A stretch of 64,000 bases of DNA from NCBI GenBank assembly GCA_037157565.1, contig JAZHRO010000039.1:44392001-44456000 (forward strand), written 5' to 3'. Both the position numbers and the translations under genes were made by a program. The notes beneath the pieces are model-generated. The model saw only the letters and a program-made list of their open reading frames with translations, ran no database searches and was not told the DNA's origin. This document shows positions 44,311 to 55,885 of this stretch, one piece after another. Within the stretch, counting starts at the first letter, position 1. Every line of letters begins with the position of its first letter. This stretch comes from Thalassia testudinum. Lineage: Eukaryota > Streptophyta > Magnoliopsida > Alismatales > Hydrocharitaceae.

Positions 44311-46185
44311 TGTTACAACCCGATTTCCGGATCTTTACAAGACCCGAGACCGGCTCACCTCGACTAATCCCAAGACCGGCTCACCTCGACTAATCCCAAG
44401 ACCTAGTCGTCCAATAAGAAACAACCAAAAGCAGGAAAGTAAACCACATTCACATATGCAATATAACTAAGCAGAAGAAACGTATAAAGCAGTAAGGGAA
44501 AATAAATCTACTATTTCAGTACATACCACCACAACAACAATAACGAAAAGCGAAAAGTGAACAGTAGTAGCAAAAGAGTAACTAAAAGTCAATTACTTAC
44601 TACAACAGTAGAGAAAAGAAAAGGAAGTGCTGAAGAAAATTACGGCTGGGCTCGACTGGGCCCAGCACCTTCTGCAGCCGAAAACTCGGGTTGCTCAACT
44701 CCTGGTCTTGAATAGTGTTATGAAAGACAGAGTCAGCGAATGCTGAGTAGAGTGGTATCTATATTATCTAAGTAGAAAACAGTAAAAACAACATGTTTAA
44801 TTCTCATTTACATTTATCTGTTTTATATGTTCCAGTATTACATATTTCTCAAAGTATCCAGATATTTCTTGATTTCGCAAGTTCCTCGTGGAAATGATCT
44901 TGAATGTAGTCTTTTCCGTAGAGTAGAAGGTACATGTGGTGCTCCCTAGCCGGGAGAGTCTCCTATGGTAGTCCTACACCCAGTCAACCACCCAAGGTCA
45001 CTGTCAAGACGTGGTGGAGACTATGGCACACATGATAAGGGCATGAATAACTACCCTACACTGACACGCGGTCAGTCATTCCCGCTAGCGGGTACGTACA
45101 AAGTACAACATGGAACAGTACAGGGCCTTGCCCTCTCAGAATAGGGGTCTCGCCCCTCAAAACCAAATAGGGGTCTCGCCCCTCCATAGTCCGTGCACCC
45201 TCATCTGACTACCCCGGTTTGCCCAGAGGGCCTAACAAGCCGGTGTAGGGTGGCTAGCTGAACCCCGGGCTTCGTGGGGTGGCTAGCTCCCTCCTTACAC
45301 TAGTAGCTTGCCTCGGTACCACGTACACGAGGGCCAACAAGAGTTGGTGTAGAGTGGCTAATCCTAACCCCGGGTCTCAATCCAAGGGAGGTTAGCTCTA
45401 CTCTACACAAAAGGGGACAGTTGCTCTCCTTGGTATCACATACTCAAGGGCTAGCACACTTCCTGTCTACATTCTGGGTTTCCGTCTACCCACAGGAGTT
45501 TTACTCCTAATTCCCCGTAGGGTTTATGCTCATGTTCACCTCATTTATTCCGATCCAGATTTCACCTCTCATAATTCATTTCCCATCCATATACAGGCAG
45601 CTCGTGTTTCCAAAATTCAATTCTCAATACATGCAACAGGTGATTTCACGGGTAATCGCTCATTAAATATAGGCAGCTCATAATCTAACTGGCAACTCAC
45701 AATTATATTACAGGAAATTGCTAGCAGTTTATCTCAATCATGCATGCAAGTACATCATACAGCACAAACGGTTCATTCATTTATCTACCCTAGGGTTCAT
45801 GCCACATCCTAAGGTTCCATTCGGCTATTTCCACAAGCATATTCTTATTTAAATATTATTAACGGAATTAAACCACTCTACCAGGAAACACAGGAGTAAT
45901 GGGGGCTCAAATCGCAGACCCAGGCATCTCTACGAGCCCCAAACACGCAACAGGATGAAACCCTATACCAGGGAATACATTACAAAAGGAGAGTTTACAA
46001 CAGTGTATAACAGACTCTAGTACGTAGAGGAACTCGAGAGGAAAGTGCAGGTATTTCGTTTGCGTAAAACGGACCCCAATCGGACCCTAAAAGAGTCAAA
46101 AACGTGCATACCATTCAAAATTAGACGTCTAGGAAAAATCCCAGACGTCTTAAAAGGCGTTAGATCTTACCTTATGTTTCTACAG
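44311..46185 (-). repeat. Tekay-type LTR (older copy), left part
   Basis: Starts TGTTACAACCCGATTTCC and follows the other Tekay LTRs (CGACTAATCCCAAGACCTAG, then the GTTTGCCCAGAGGGCCTAAC segment) but with more differences. It is interrupted at 46185 by the LTR of element 1, after TACAG, which is the likely 5-bp target duplication (46181-46185). The continuation would lie beyond the nested elements, right of the window. Confidence 0.78.
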
Positions 46186-48858
46186 TGTAACGACCCGATT
46201 CCCGAGTCCCTACGAGACACGAGAACCGGACCGACTCGACTAATCCCAAGACCTAGTCGTCCAACGAGGAAGTAACCAAAAGAGCAGTAAAATAAACCAC
46301 ATTCAGCATGAATATAACTAGCAGTAATAAAAATACAGCAGTAAGAAAAGGAACTACTACAGCATGTACCACCACAACAGTAGAACAACATTTATAACAT
46401 AACATAAACTACAAGTAAAGAAAAGTACAGAGAGTAACAAGAACTACTCACTACAGTGGAAACAAAAGGGGTACAAAAGAACTGCGGTACTCTACTGGAC
46501 CCTACTCGGCCCAGCGTCTTCTGCAGCCGCTGACGCTGGCTGCTCAGCACCTGGTCCAAAAAGTAACGAGTGTAACACGTCAGCGAAACGCTGAGTAGAG
46601 TGGCAACTAAACTAAAGAAGCAGTAAAGTGTACAGTAGCTATTTTATTTTCTTTCTTTCTTTATTTATGTCTTTCTGTTGTTTCACAATTTATCTATTTC
46701 TCAGATCCTTCACTTGATCTCGAATGTTCCTCTTGGGAACGATCTTGATTGCAGTCTTTTCCGAAAAGTAGAAGTAAACGTGGTGCTCTCCTGGCCGGGA
46801 GAGTCCCCCGTGGTGATCCTACTCTCAGTCAACCACCCCAAGGTCATTGACAAACATAACGGTGACTACGGCACGCGCGGTAAACGCACAGGTAGCTACC
46901 CCGCACTGGCACACGGTCAGTCGTTTCCGTTAACGGGTGCGCCCTAAAGCACAGCACGGAACCAGTATAGGGCAGAGCCCTCTCAGTAACAGGGGTCCAA
47001 CCCCTCCATAGTAACCAAACAGGGGCCTTGCCCCTCCACAGTCCGCGCACCCTCGCTGACTACCCTGGTTTGCCCAGTGGGCCTAACAAGTCGGTGTAGG
47101 TGAGCTAGCAGAATCCCGGGGCTCGTGGGGTAGCTAGTACTCGCTCTACACTAGTAGCTCTCCTCGGTACTGTGTACACGAGGGCCAAAAAGTCGGTACA
47201 AAGTGGCCAGACCTAACCTCGGGTCCATGGAGCGGCTGGCTCCGCTCTGCACTAAGTAGGTAACAGGTGCTTCCCCTGGTACTACGTACCCAAGAGACAA
47301 CACACTTCTACGCCTTTCTTTCTCAGTTCCATTTCATTCTCTTTCCAGGAGTTCTACTCCTAATTCCCCATAGGGTTCCAGCTATTTTAACTCAGCACAT
47401 TCAGGTTTCACCCCTTTCAGTTTCACGTTCATACAACCCATATTCTCAATCATGTTCATTTATTCATAATAGGCAGCTGTTAAATCAATTTACAGGCAGC
47501 TATTATTTCCTTTCCACATTTTCCAAGACTGCAATATCTATGTTCATATCACTAGTTTTCCAGTCCTAGGATTCATGCCGTATCCTAGGATCTATCATTC
47601 AATCTAGTTTTCCAACCCTAAGATTCATGCAATACCCTAGGATCTATCATTCAGTCTGGTTTCTCATTCCTAGGATTCATGCAATGCCCTAGGTTCTATT
47701 AATTGTTTCATAACTGTAACAAATTATGTTAATAATTTTTAAAGCCACTCTACCACCTACAATGGGAGTACTCGGGGTGTGGTCGGAAATCCCGCGCGCC
47801 TCCGCAACCCCCGAGACTACAATGGAACGGGGTCCTAATACAAGGATCAAACACAAGGAGTTTCTCAGAACATTATATAATTACTGTAAACGGGTAGAGG
47901 ATTTTATTCCGAAAAGAACGCAACTCGAAACGCGGAAAACGGACTCCGAACGGGCCCTAAACGGGTCGAAAATGACGAAACAGTCCAAAATCAGACGTCT
48001 GGAACCTCTTCCAGACGTCTTAAAAGGTGGTTCAGAGGATACCTTCGCTCTGTGTAATCCCTCAAACGTCTAGAAGCCTGCAGGGGCGTCTGGCTTAGTT
48101 CCCAGACGTCTGATGGTCAACCCGGATGTCTGGAACTCCTCTCCATCGTCTGGCATTGCGGCCAGACGTCCGATTCGCGTTGGATGGCGAGTCTCAGAAC
48201 CTGCACGTATCCATTCCTCGCTCTTAGTACGACGGGTCGCAGAAAAGGAAGAAGGACGAAAATAACTTACTTGCCAGACATCTGGATAGTCCTCCAGACG
48301 TCTTCACCGTTGTCTGGTTGGAAGCCTAGACGTCTGATTCTGGAAAAACTTCCAGAATCAAAGCTTGACTCGCTCTCCGCCTGCGACGCACGGTCGCGCC
48401 TCGTCCTCCTACTGCTCGAGCTGCAGCAGCCCTTCCGCGTCACTCCACGCCCGCTGCTCCCCCGCCAGCTGGCTCTAGCAGCCCCGGCAAGCTCGAGCCC
48501 TCACGGTCGAGCGTCTCCTCCCTCGCACAACACCTCCTCCCGCAACTCGCCGCAGCTGTCGCTGGCGCCGCTCGCTCGCTCTCGCACCGGCTGGAAGAAG
48601 GAGAAGGGAGCGGAGGAGATAAGAGTGAGGGAGAGGGCGAGGGCCTTATAAGGCCGCGCGGGGAGAGAGAGAGAGAGAGAGAGAGCGCAGCACTGCACTT
48701 GCAGGAGGAGAGAGGGAAAAAGAGGGCGTTCGCAGCAATCTTGTGTGCCGCAGAAGTTAAAATCCCAGACATCTGGAAGGGGTTTCAGACGTCTGGTCAG
48801 ACGTCTGGGCCACCTCTCAGACATCTTAAAAAGACGTCTTGAAATCGCATTCTTAACA
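46186..48858 (-). repeat. 3' LTR of Tekay element 1 (2673 bp)
   Basis: Complete: TGTAACGACCCG at the left, CATTCTTAACA at the right. Contains the 52-bp triple repeat (47549-47700), nine exact AGACGTC sites (about 47991-48843) and a TATA-like CCTTATAAGG at 48644-48653 (minus-strand promoter), followed by CpG-rich DNA. Long plus- and minus-strand frames at 48184-48824 are compositional. Confidence 0.85.
48644..48653 (-). promoter_or_regulatory. TATA-like site of Tekay LTR
   Basis: The palindromic CCTTATAAGG lies about 205 bp from the U3 edge of the LTR. In element 2 the equivalent position (about 60054-60063) reads TTTTTAAAG. A start site about 30 bp to the left would leave some 2.4 kb of R-U5. 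Confidence 0.4.
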
Positions 48859-48943
48859 ATATAACAAACTCAAAGGAAGTTTCGTCCCCGAAACTTGTGC
48901 TAACTAGGGTGCGGGAAAAATGCCATATGAAAACATAACAAAC

Positions 48944-50489
48944 TCAAAGAGGACCGAAGCCGGTCCGAAAGAACGTACCCGCGAAGAGCTCCGGGTACCG
49001 CTCCCGCATTGCCGCCTCGGGCTCCCAGGTAGCCTCCTCGTACCGCTGGCTTCTCCACAAAACCTTCACCAGGGGTACTTGCTTTCGTCTCAAACTGCGA
49101 ACGGCTTGGTCAAGAATCTGCACTGGCCGCTTGGGGTAGGTCAGGTCGTCGCCCACCTCAACGCTCTCGTGACTCAGTACATGACTGGGATCGGCTACTT
49201 ACTTCCTGAGGTTGGACACGTGGAACACGTCGTGCACACCAGAAAGCTGAGGAGGGAGGGCAAGTCTGTGAGCAACGGGTCCAACCCGCTCCAAAACCTC
49301 AAAGGGCCCCACAAACCTTGGCGTGAGCTTCCCTCTCACCCCAAACCGTCGCAGGCCCTTCATGGGCGAAACACGAAGAAAGACGTGGTCCCCAACCTCG
49401 AACTGCACCTCTCTGCGTCTCCGATCCGTGTAGCTCTTTTGTCTGCTCCTGACAGTGCGGAGTCGCCTGTGGATCTTCTCGACTACCTCATGACTCTGCC
49501 AGATCAACCTGGGGCCAACCTCCCACTTGGTCCCCACCTCAACCCAACTCAAGGGTGCCGTACACCTCCGTCCGTACAGAGCCTTGTAGGGAGCCATGCC
49601 AATGCTTGAGTGATAGTTGTTGTTGTATGCAAACTCTGCCAGGGGCAGGTGCTCCTCCTAAGAGCCCCTCCAGTTCAGTACACAGGCACGCAAAAGGTCC
49701 TCAAGTGTCTGTATCGTGCGCTCAGACTGTCCGTCCGTCTGGGGGTGGTAAGCTGTACTAAACCTCAACCGCGTCCCCAGGGCCTGCTGAAACTCATCCC
49801 AAAATTGGGACGTAAAGCGGGTATCCCGGTCGGATACGATCTCTCGCGGAACTCCGTGTAGTCGTACCACGTCGCGGATATACCTCTCTGCCAACTGTGC
49901 CGGTCCCAAAGTGACTCGGATCGGCAATAATCGTGCCGTCTTTATCAGTCTATCCACAATTACCCAGACTGTGTCGTGTCCTCGCTGGGTAACAGGTAAG
50001 CCCACCACCAAGTCCATGGTGATGCTCTCCCACTTCCACTCTGGCACTGGAAGCGACTGTAGCGGCCCTGCAGGCCTCTGATGCTTGGCTTTCACCTGCT
50101 GGCACACTAAGCACTGCTGCACGAATTCACCCACATCCCACTTCATCCCCCTCCACCAAAACTCGCGTCTCAAGTCATGGTACATCTTCGTGTTTCCGGG
50201 ATGTATGGTGAATCTGGAACCGTGTGCCTCGGTCAGGAGCTCTCTCAACAGCTCCTCGTCCCTGGGAACGCACAACCGTCCTCTCAGGCGCAGCACCTGG
50301 TCTGTGAAAGAGAAGTCCCCTGGGTTTCCTGGCAGTACTCTGTCGCGCAAGGACTGCAAGTACGGATCGGCCATCTGTCATATGATGATGCGGTCTATCA
50401 GCTCTGGCCTAGTCTGTCGCGTCACAGTCACTGCCCCACAGTGCCCCCGTAACTCTAGGGGTTGCCAACTGCCCACCTCCTCCAAAAGG
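48944..50489 (-). pseudogene. Tekay integrase with C-terminal chromodomain (element 1)
   Basis: Zinc-binding His/Cys motif (IHPGNTKMYH ... CLVCQQVKAKH) and core Asp residues (ITMDLVVGLP, SDRDTRFTSQFW) and Glu (DGQSERTIQ) are at 49658-50374. The C-terminal region is at 49199-49597 (LSWVEVGTKWEVGP). The chromodomain is at 48944-49156 ([21 protein letters not shown]). The chromodomain is thought to bind methylated histone H3 and steer insertion into heterochromatin. All parts share one frame, but stops lie at 49658-49660, where the related copy has Trp, and near 49199 and 50375. Confidence 0.85.
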
Positions 50490-51739
50490 CTCCAACTCTA
50501 TAACTGTAAACTAGCCAAGTGTGTGGGCGCCTTCCGGCTCAAGGCGTCAGCCACCACGTTGGCCTTTCTCGGGTGGTAGGAAATGCTGCAGTCGTAGTCC
50601 TTCAGGAGCTCCAACCAACGTCTCTGTCTCATGTTGAGCTCCTTCTGATCAAAAAGGTATCTGAGGCTCTTGTGATCTGTGAAAATCTCGAAGGTCTCAA
50701 TGTACAAATAGTGCCTCCAGGTCTTCAGCGCGAAGACGACAACTGCCAACTCCAGGTCGTAGGTAGGGTAGGTATGCTCATGGGGCTTTAGTTGCCGCGA
50801 AGCGTAAGCGACAACGTGACCCCTCTACATGAGCACACCTCCTAACCCCTGCAAGGAGGCATCCGTGTACACAACGAACCCGCCACTACTGTCAGGGATG
50901 GTGAGCACGGGAGCCGAGGTCAACCTTCCAACTCTTGAAAACATGCCTCACAGGCGTCTGTCCAAGTGAAGGGCACGTCCTTCCGGGTCAACTACGTCAT
51001 AGGACGCGCGATCTGTGAAAAATCCCCGATGAACCGTCTTTAGTAGCCTGCCAGTCCTAGGAAACTGCGAATCTCAGTGACTGAACGCGGTCTCTCCCAC
51101 CTGAGCACTGCCTAGACCTTGGCTGGGTCCACCACTAAGCTGTCTCCAGAGATCACATGACCTAAGAAGGTCACCTCCCTCAACCAGAACTCGCACTTGC
51201 TGTATTTGGCGTACAACCTACGTCGCCTCAGTGTGTCCAGAACCATCCGCAAGTGCTGTCCGTGCTACGTCCGATCTCGAGAATAGATGAGTATGTCATC
51301 AATGAATACCACCACAAATTGATCCAAGTACGATCTAAACACCCGGTTCATCAGGTCCATGAAAGCAGCGGGTGCATTGGTCCGCCCAAACGGCATGAGC
51401 AAAAACTCGTAGTGTCTGTACTGGGTGCGAAAAGATGTCTTGGAGACGTCTGCCTCCCTAATCCTCAACTGGTGGTATCCAGACCTCAAGTCAATCTTGG
51501 AGAACACCGTGGCACCTCGCAACTGGTCAAACAAGTCATTGATCCTCCCAGCGGATATCTGTTCTTGATGGTAACCCTATTCAGTTGTTGGTAGTCTACA
51601 CAAAGGCGTAGGGTACCATCCTTCTTCTTCACAAACAGTACCGGGGCTCCCCAGGGAGATGCACTAGGCCTCAAGAAACCCTTCTCCAAAAGGTCCTGCA
51701 ATTGAGACTTGAGCTCTCGTAGCTCAAGTGGTGCCATCC
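50490..51739 (-). pseudogene. Tekay reverse transcriptase-RNase H (element 1)
   Basis: RT N-terminal part at 51486-51737 ([20 protein letters not shown]), palm at 51265-51534 with intact FIDD ([15 protein letters not shown]), and RNase H at 50498-50749 ([30 protein letters not shown]). The frame leaves and returns twice between about 51270 and 51740, and stops break the RT-RNase H connection (50750-51260). Confidence 0.83.
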
Positions 51740-52379
51740 TGTATGGCGTGGTGGAGATGGGCTGGTCCCTGGTATTAGTGAGATCTCAAACTCGATCTCA
51801 CGCTCGAGCGGTAGCCCTGGTAACTCGTCTGGGAACACGTCAGGGTACTTTCTGACCACCGGGATGCTCTGGAAGTCTGCCACAGGGCTGGGCTCTGCCA
51901 CCACACACGCTAGGAAGCCCTCACACCCCTGGCTCAAAAGTCTCGCCGCCCAAAGTGCCGAAATGCATCTGAAGCCTCCATCCACTGGCTGTCCGTGAAA
52001 CTCGAAAGAAGGCAACTCTGGCATGGAGAAGACAATCTTCCTCTCAAAACAGTCCACCAAGGCGTGGTAAGCGGACAGCCAGTCCATCCCCAGAATTACG
52101 CCAAAGTCCTCCATCTGTATCATAATCAGGTCAGCTGGCAGGCTATATCCCCCGACGGTGACCTCGCAATCCGTGTACACCTCCTCAGCTACAAACAGCT
52201 AACCACTCGGACATCTGATTAAGAACGGATTCTCTAACAGCGTATAGTCCTGGCCCAAACTAATTGCGAAACTGGCTGCGACAAACGAGTGCGTAGCGTC
52301 GGAATCGAAAAGTGTGTAAACGAGTCTGCCAGAAACTGAAACCATACCTGCCACCACCGATCCCGAAGCTCTGGCATCC
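51740..52379 (-). pseudogene. Tekay protease (element 1)
   Basis: Active-site motif [15 protein letters not shown] near 52280-52330: the catalytic Asp is present, but the usual following Gly is Asp. Also has [20 protein letters not shown] near 52050-52110. The frame is the same as gag, with a stop near 52199. Confidence 0.8.
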
Positions 52380-53701
52380 CTGTGTGTCAAGGCGTTGATA
52401 CGCCCCTCAGCTCTAGGTGCGGACAAAGCAGCCACACTCTGCGTCGGACGGGTAGGTGCTGGCCAGTACCCTCCTCGTGACTGCTGTCCCCCTCCTCGCG
52501 CCTGGGAACCGCGGCCTCCTGTGCGCTCTCCAGTGCTCTGTGCGGGAAGTATCTGCTGACCTCCTGCCCTAGACGGGCAATCCCTCCTGATGTGGCCCGG
52601 CTGGTCACACTGGTAACAGAGGGGAACCCGACTCCCGCCCTCAGTGGGTCCCTGCTGTCGGCTGGGCGGGGATTCGGTGCTGGCGACTGGCCCCTGTCGA
52701 GGGCCCCCAAAGGCCACGGATGGCCCTGCAAAACGTGACGACTCTCCTGCGGACGCCACGTGTCTCCTCTCTCGCCGGCCCTGTGAAAAGTCTGGCTGAA
52801 AGGGCCTCTTCCGCCCGCCGTCAGTGTCTCACGCGGACGGGTTGGTCTCCTCGTACGTCATGGCTTTCTCCACCACCCTCGAAAACGTAGGCAGCTTCAG
52901 GGGTTTGACATACCCCCGAATCGCAGGCCAGAGCCCCTCGGTGAACCTCCAAAGGCGCTCCTCCTCAGTGGCTACCGTTGTCGCTGCAAAGCGGGACAGC
53001 TCCAAGAAACGCGTGCGGTACACTCTCACAGTCATCGTCCCTTGGCGGAGAATGTGGAACTCCCGCCTCCTCTGGTCCTACCACGTCTGGGGAAAGTACT
53101 ACCCACAGAAGAGGGTGACGAACCGATCCCAGGTCGGCTCATCCCTTTCCTATCCCCGGACCGCCCTCCACCACCTGTGTGCGGCACTCTCCAGCTGGTA
53201 CGTGGCAAAGGCCACGCGGCACTCCACCGGAGGGCGAAGGGTGCCGAAAATCTTCTCGAGCTGCTCGAGCCAGTCCTCTACCTCTGTCGGGTCCTCATCC
53301 CCCTTGAAGGAGGGGGGCTTCAGCTTCCGGAACTGCCCGAAGAACTCGAAGTGGCGCTGCAGTGAAGATGCTGGTGCACCTCCATGCAAAGGTGCCTCAT
53401 GCACAGAAGTGTCGGAGGAAGGTGGGGGCGGCGGCGGCCCATCCCCTCCCCCGTGTCCAGTGCCGCGTCCGTCGTGTGGTCCCACAGAGGACTCCCCCTC
53501 CGCAGCCCCAGGGTGAGGCGCTCGAGGCGGTGGGTGGAGCTCCTCTCGCACAATGTCCCGTATCAGCTGTGCGAGGTCCTGGGCCTAGACGCTCAGGAGC
53601 AGTGGCTGGTCCACAGGGGCGTCGGCAACGGCATGCCCACCTCGCCGACCTCGTCCTCGGCCGCGCCCGCGGCCCGTCTCGCCAATCCCGCGACGATGCA
53701 T
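52380..53701 (-). pseudogene. Tekay gag with CCHC zinc knuckle (element 1)
   Basis: Starts at the ATG at 53699-53701 with an Arg/Gly-rich head. The gag core is at 53150-53551 (PPSFKGDEDPTEVEDWLEQLEKIF ends within the first third) and 52829-53035 (FLELSRFAATTVATEEERLWRF). The zinc knuckle CYQCDQPGHIRRDC (C-x2-C-x4-H-x4-C) is near 52575-52620. Stops near 53590, 53150 and 52829 break it. Gag packages the element RNA. Confidence 0.83.
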
Positions 53702-53867
53702 CTCCTGCAAGGAGACGCAGAACAAAATGAAACACGTCAATATGGAACGATACCCAACAAAATGTCTAGGAGCTCATGTCAAAAGATACGTTGTGGTGGC
53801 TACTCTAGTTATAGACATGTGAATTGGTTATTTTCCATTCAGTTGATTCACTTCTCGGGACAACCTT

Positions 53868-53879
53868 GCTCTGATATCA
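53868..53879 (-). other. Primer binding site of Tekay element 1
   Basis: The minus strand reads TGATATCAGAGC, an initiator Met-tRNA site with A at the third base, four bases... within a few bases of the LTR edge at 53883. Confidence 0.8.
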
Positions 53880-53882
53880 TCT

Positions 53883-55885
53883 TGTAATGACCCGATTCCC
53901 GAGTCCCTACGAGACACGAGAATCGGACCAACTCGACTAATCCCAAGACCTAGTCGTCCAACGAGGAAGTAGTCAAAAGAGCAGTAAAATAAACTACATT
54001 CAGCATGAATATAACTAGCAGTAACAAAAATACAGCAGTAAGAAAAGGAACTACTACAGCATGTACCACCACAACAGTAGAACAACATTTATAACATAAC
54101 ATGAACTACAAGTAAAGAAAAGTACAGAGAGTAACAAGAACTACTCACTACAGTGGAAACAAAAGGGGTACAAAAGAACTGCGGTACTCTATTGGACCCT
54201 ACTCGGCCCAGCGTCCTTTGCAGCCGCTGACCCTAGCTGCTCAGCACCTGGTCCTGAAAGTAACGAGTGGTACACGTCAGCGAAACGCTGAGTAGAGTTG
54301 CAACTAAACTAAAGAAGCAGTAAAGTGTACAGTAGCTGTTTTATTTTCTTTCTTTCTTTATTTATGTCTTTCTGTTGTTTCACAATTTATCTATTTCTCA
54401 GATCCTTCACTTGATCTCGAATGTTCCTCGTGGGACCGATCTTGATTGCAGTCTTTTCCGAAAAGTAAAAGTAAACGTGGTGCTCTCCTGGCCGGGAGAG
54501 TCCCCCGTGGTGATCCTACTCTCAGTCAACCACCCCAAGGTCACTGACAGACGTAACGGTGACTACGGCACGCGCGGTAAACTCTCGGGTAGCTACCCCG
54601 CACTGGCACGCGGTCAGTCGTTTCCGTTAACGTGTGCGCCCCAAAGCACAGCATGGAACCAATATAGGGCAGAGCCCTCTCAGTAACAGGGGTCCAACCC
54701 CTCCACAGTAACCAAACAGGGGCCTTGCCCCTCCACAGTAAGCGTACCCTCGCCTGACTACCCTGGTTTGCCCAGTGGGCCTAACAAGTTGGTGTAGGTG
54801 AGCTAGTAGAACCCCGGGGCCCGTGGGGTAGCTAGTACTCGCTCTACACTAGTAGCTCTCCTCGGTACTGTGTACACGAGGGCCAAAAAGTTGGTACAAA
54901 GTGGCCAGACCTAACTCCGGGTCCCTGAGGCTGCTGGCTCCACTCTGCACTAAGCAGGTAACAGGTGCTTCCCCTGGTACTACATACCCAAGAGACAACA
55001 CACTTCCACGCCTTTCTTTCTCAGTTCCATTTCATTCTCTTTCCAAGAGTTCTACTCCTAATTCCCTGTAGGGTTCCAACTCTTTTAACTCAGCACATTC
55101 AGGTTTCACCACTTTCAGTTTCACGTTCATACAACCCATATTCTCAATCATGTTCATTTATTCATAACAGGCAGCTGTTAAATCAATTTACAGGCAGCTA
55201 TTATTTCCTTTCCACATTTTCCAAGACTGCAATATCTATATTCATATCACTAGTTTTCCAATCCTAGGATTCATGCCGTACCCTAGGATCTATCATTCAA
55301 TCTAGTTTTCCAGCCCTAGGATTCATGCAATACCCTAGGATCTATCATTCAATCTGGTTTCTCATTCCTAGGATTCATGCAATGCCATAGGTTCTATTAA
55401 TTATTCCATAATTGTAACAAATTATGTTAATAATTTTTAAAGCCACTCTACCAGTTACAACGGGAGTACTGGGAGCGTGGTCGGAAATCTCGCGCGCCTC
55501 CGCAACCCCCGAGACTATAATGGAACGGAGTTCTAATACAAGGATCAAACACAAGGAGTTTCTCAGAACAGTATATAATTACTGTAAACGGGCAGAGGAT
55601 TTTATTCCGAAAAGAACGCAACTGGAAACGCGGAAAACGGACTCTGAACGGGCCCTAAACGGGTCGAAAACGATGAAACAGTCCAAAATCAGACGTCGGG
55701 AACCTCTTCCAGACGTCTTAAAAGGTGGTTCAGAGGATACCTTCACTCTGTGTAATCCCTCAGACGTCTAGAAGCCTGCGGGGGCGTCTGGCTTAGTTCC
55801 CAGACATCCGATGGTCAACCCGGACGTCTGGAACTCCTCTTCGTCGTCTGGCACTGCGGCCAGACGTCCGATTCGCGTTGGATGG
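53883..55885 (-). repeat. 5' LTR of Tekay element 1, left part
   Basis: Starts TGTAATGACCCG. It matches 46186-48185 of the partner LTR closely, including the 52-bp triple repeat (55247-55398) and the CAGACGTCTG array (55685-55872). It is interrupted after GATGG (55881-55885) by element 2. The remainder should lie right of the window. Confidence 0.84.

Larger units (their letters stand above)
46186..55885 (-). mobile_element. Tekay/Del-type chromovirus element 1, right LTR interrupted
   Basis: 3' LTR at 46186-48858, internal region 48859-53882 on the minus strand, primer site at 53868-53879, and 5' LTR from 53883, cut at 55885 by element 2. The RT wording ([30 protein letters not shown]) and a C-terminal chromodomain place it in the chromovirus group. 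The LTR ends TGTAACGACCCG ... TTAACA fit Tekay/Del. The two LTRs are close, mostly differing by C/T or G/A changes. Confidence 0.86.

Noticed and set aside
48920..49609. 229-codon plus-strand frame
   Set aside because: Antisense shadow of the Tekay integrase C-terminus and chromodomain; the same holds for 52824-53887 and 60502-61284.
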